In this document: positions 63,889 through 64,000 of the stretch, in pieces
How positions within the stretch are numbered: position 1 is the first letter of the stretch
Layout: the number at the start of each line of letters is the position of its first letter
Assembly (NCBI GenBank): GCA_020636105.1
Contig: JACJYL010000001.1
Span: forward strand, 3,410,001-3,474,000
Direction: 5' to 3'
Source of the DNA: Lewinellaceae bacterium
Lineage (GTDB): Bacteria; Bacteroidota; Bacteroidia; Chitinophagales; Saprospiraceae
Length of the DNA stretch: 64,000 bases
Position numbers and translations under genes: made by a program
Notes under the pieces: generated by a model
Databases searched by the model: none
Told to the model about the DNA's origin: nothing
What the model saw: the letters and a program-made list of their open reading frames with translations, nothing else

Positions 63889-64000
63889 AAGATTGTCATT
63901 TTTCGTTTTGATGCAATGAATTTAGGAAAAAAATTGGAAATGTTTTGATCCTGCAATAGTTTGATGCGGAGATTCTATGATTGATCTACAGCTGGCATTG

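Overview
The window is chromosomal DNA from a Bacteroidota bacterium, most likely of the Saprospiraceae/Lewinella-like or a related gliding, T9SS-bearing lineage. The reasons are a full-length SprA (outer-membrane translocon of the type IX secretion system), three very large secreted proteins with T9SS C-terminal sorting domains (two type B, one type A), a hybrid two-component regulator of the Bacteroidota PUL type, LytS/LytTR regulation, Bacteroidota-style -7 boxes (TAnnTTTG) and AT-rich translation starts without Shine-Dalgarno sequences. No phage, IS transposase, CRISPR array or rRNA was found; there is one tRNA (Cys).

Region by region. 1-7.4 kb (+ strand): a remnant of a flavodoxin-like gene, an atypical SDR, an MscS channel and a CorA transporter, a SRPBCC protein paired with a class I photolyase, and a LytS-type histidine kinase with its LytTR regulator. 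7.5-7.8 kb: a palindromic intergenic element whose left half recurs downstream of sprA. 7.8-24.0 kb (- strand): two giant paralogous adhesin-like T9SS cargo proteins (2894 and 2413 aa) built around a 165-aa tandem repeat (about 9.5 and 6.5 copies); their last 668 residues are collinear with no net length difference. 24.3-29.2 kb (+): CapA-like protein, a REP-like palindromic element, dihydrofolate reductase, a predicted envelope protein, lipoyl synthase and RuvA. 29.5-37.8 kb (+): sprA and a secreted coiled-coil protein. 37.9-47.0 kb (-): a 1.8-k residue type A T9SS protein with dockerin-like and cohesin-like modules, then secA. 47.3-49.0 kb: a lipoprotein and an alpha-carbonic anhydrase lipoprotein, convergent. 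49.3-59.6 kb (-): a hybrid two-component sensor/AraC regulator, two exported sulfatases sharing a C-terminal beta-sandwich, a HlyIII-family membrane protein and a PH-like-domain membrane protein. 59.99 kb: tRNA-Cys. 60.2-63.9 kb (-): a truncated beta-helix protein, then a compact operon fucP-rhaM-lldD.

How it fits together. SecA drives export across the inner membrane and SprA is the outer-membrane pore through which the giant T9SS proteins would reach the surface. The sulfatases, the PUL-type sensor and the fucose permease/mutarotase/alpha-hydroxyacid dehydrogenase operon together suggest use of sulfated, fucose-containing polysaccharide, with L-lactate released from fucose by a non-phosphorylative route and re-oxidised by the FMN enzyme. 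That last pathway assignment is inference; no glycoside hydrolase or SusC/SusD pair lies in the window. I did not find a convincing wholly new system; the most unusual features are the paired giant repeat proteins, the palindromic elements, and the combined sulfatase/fucose gene content.
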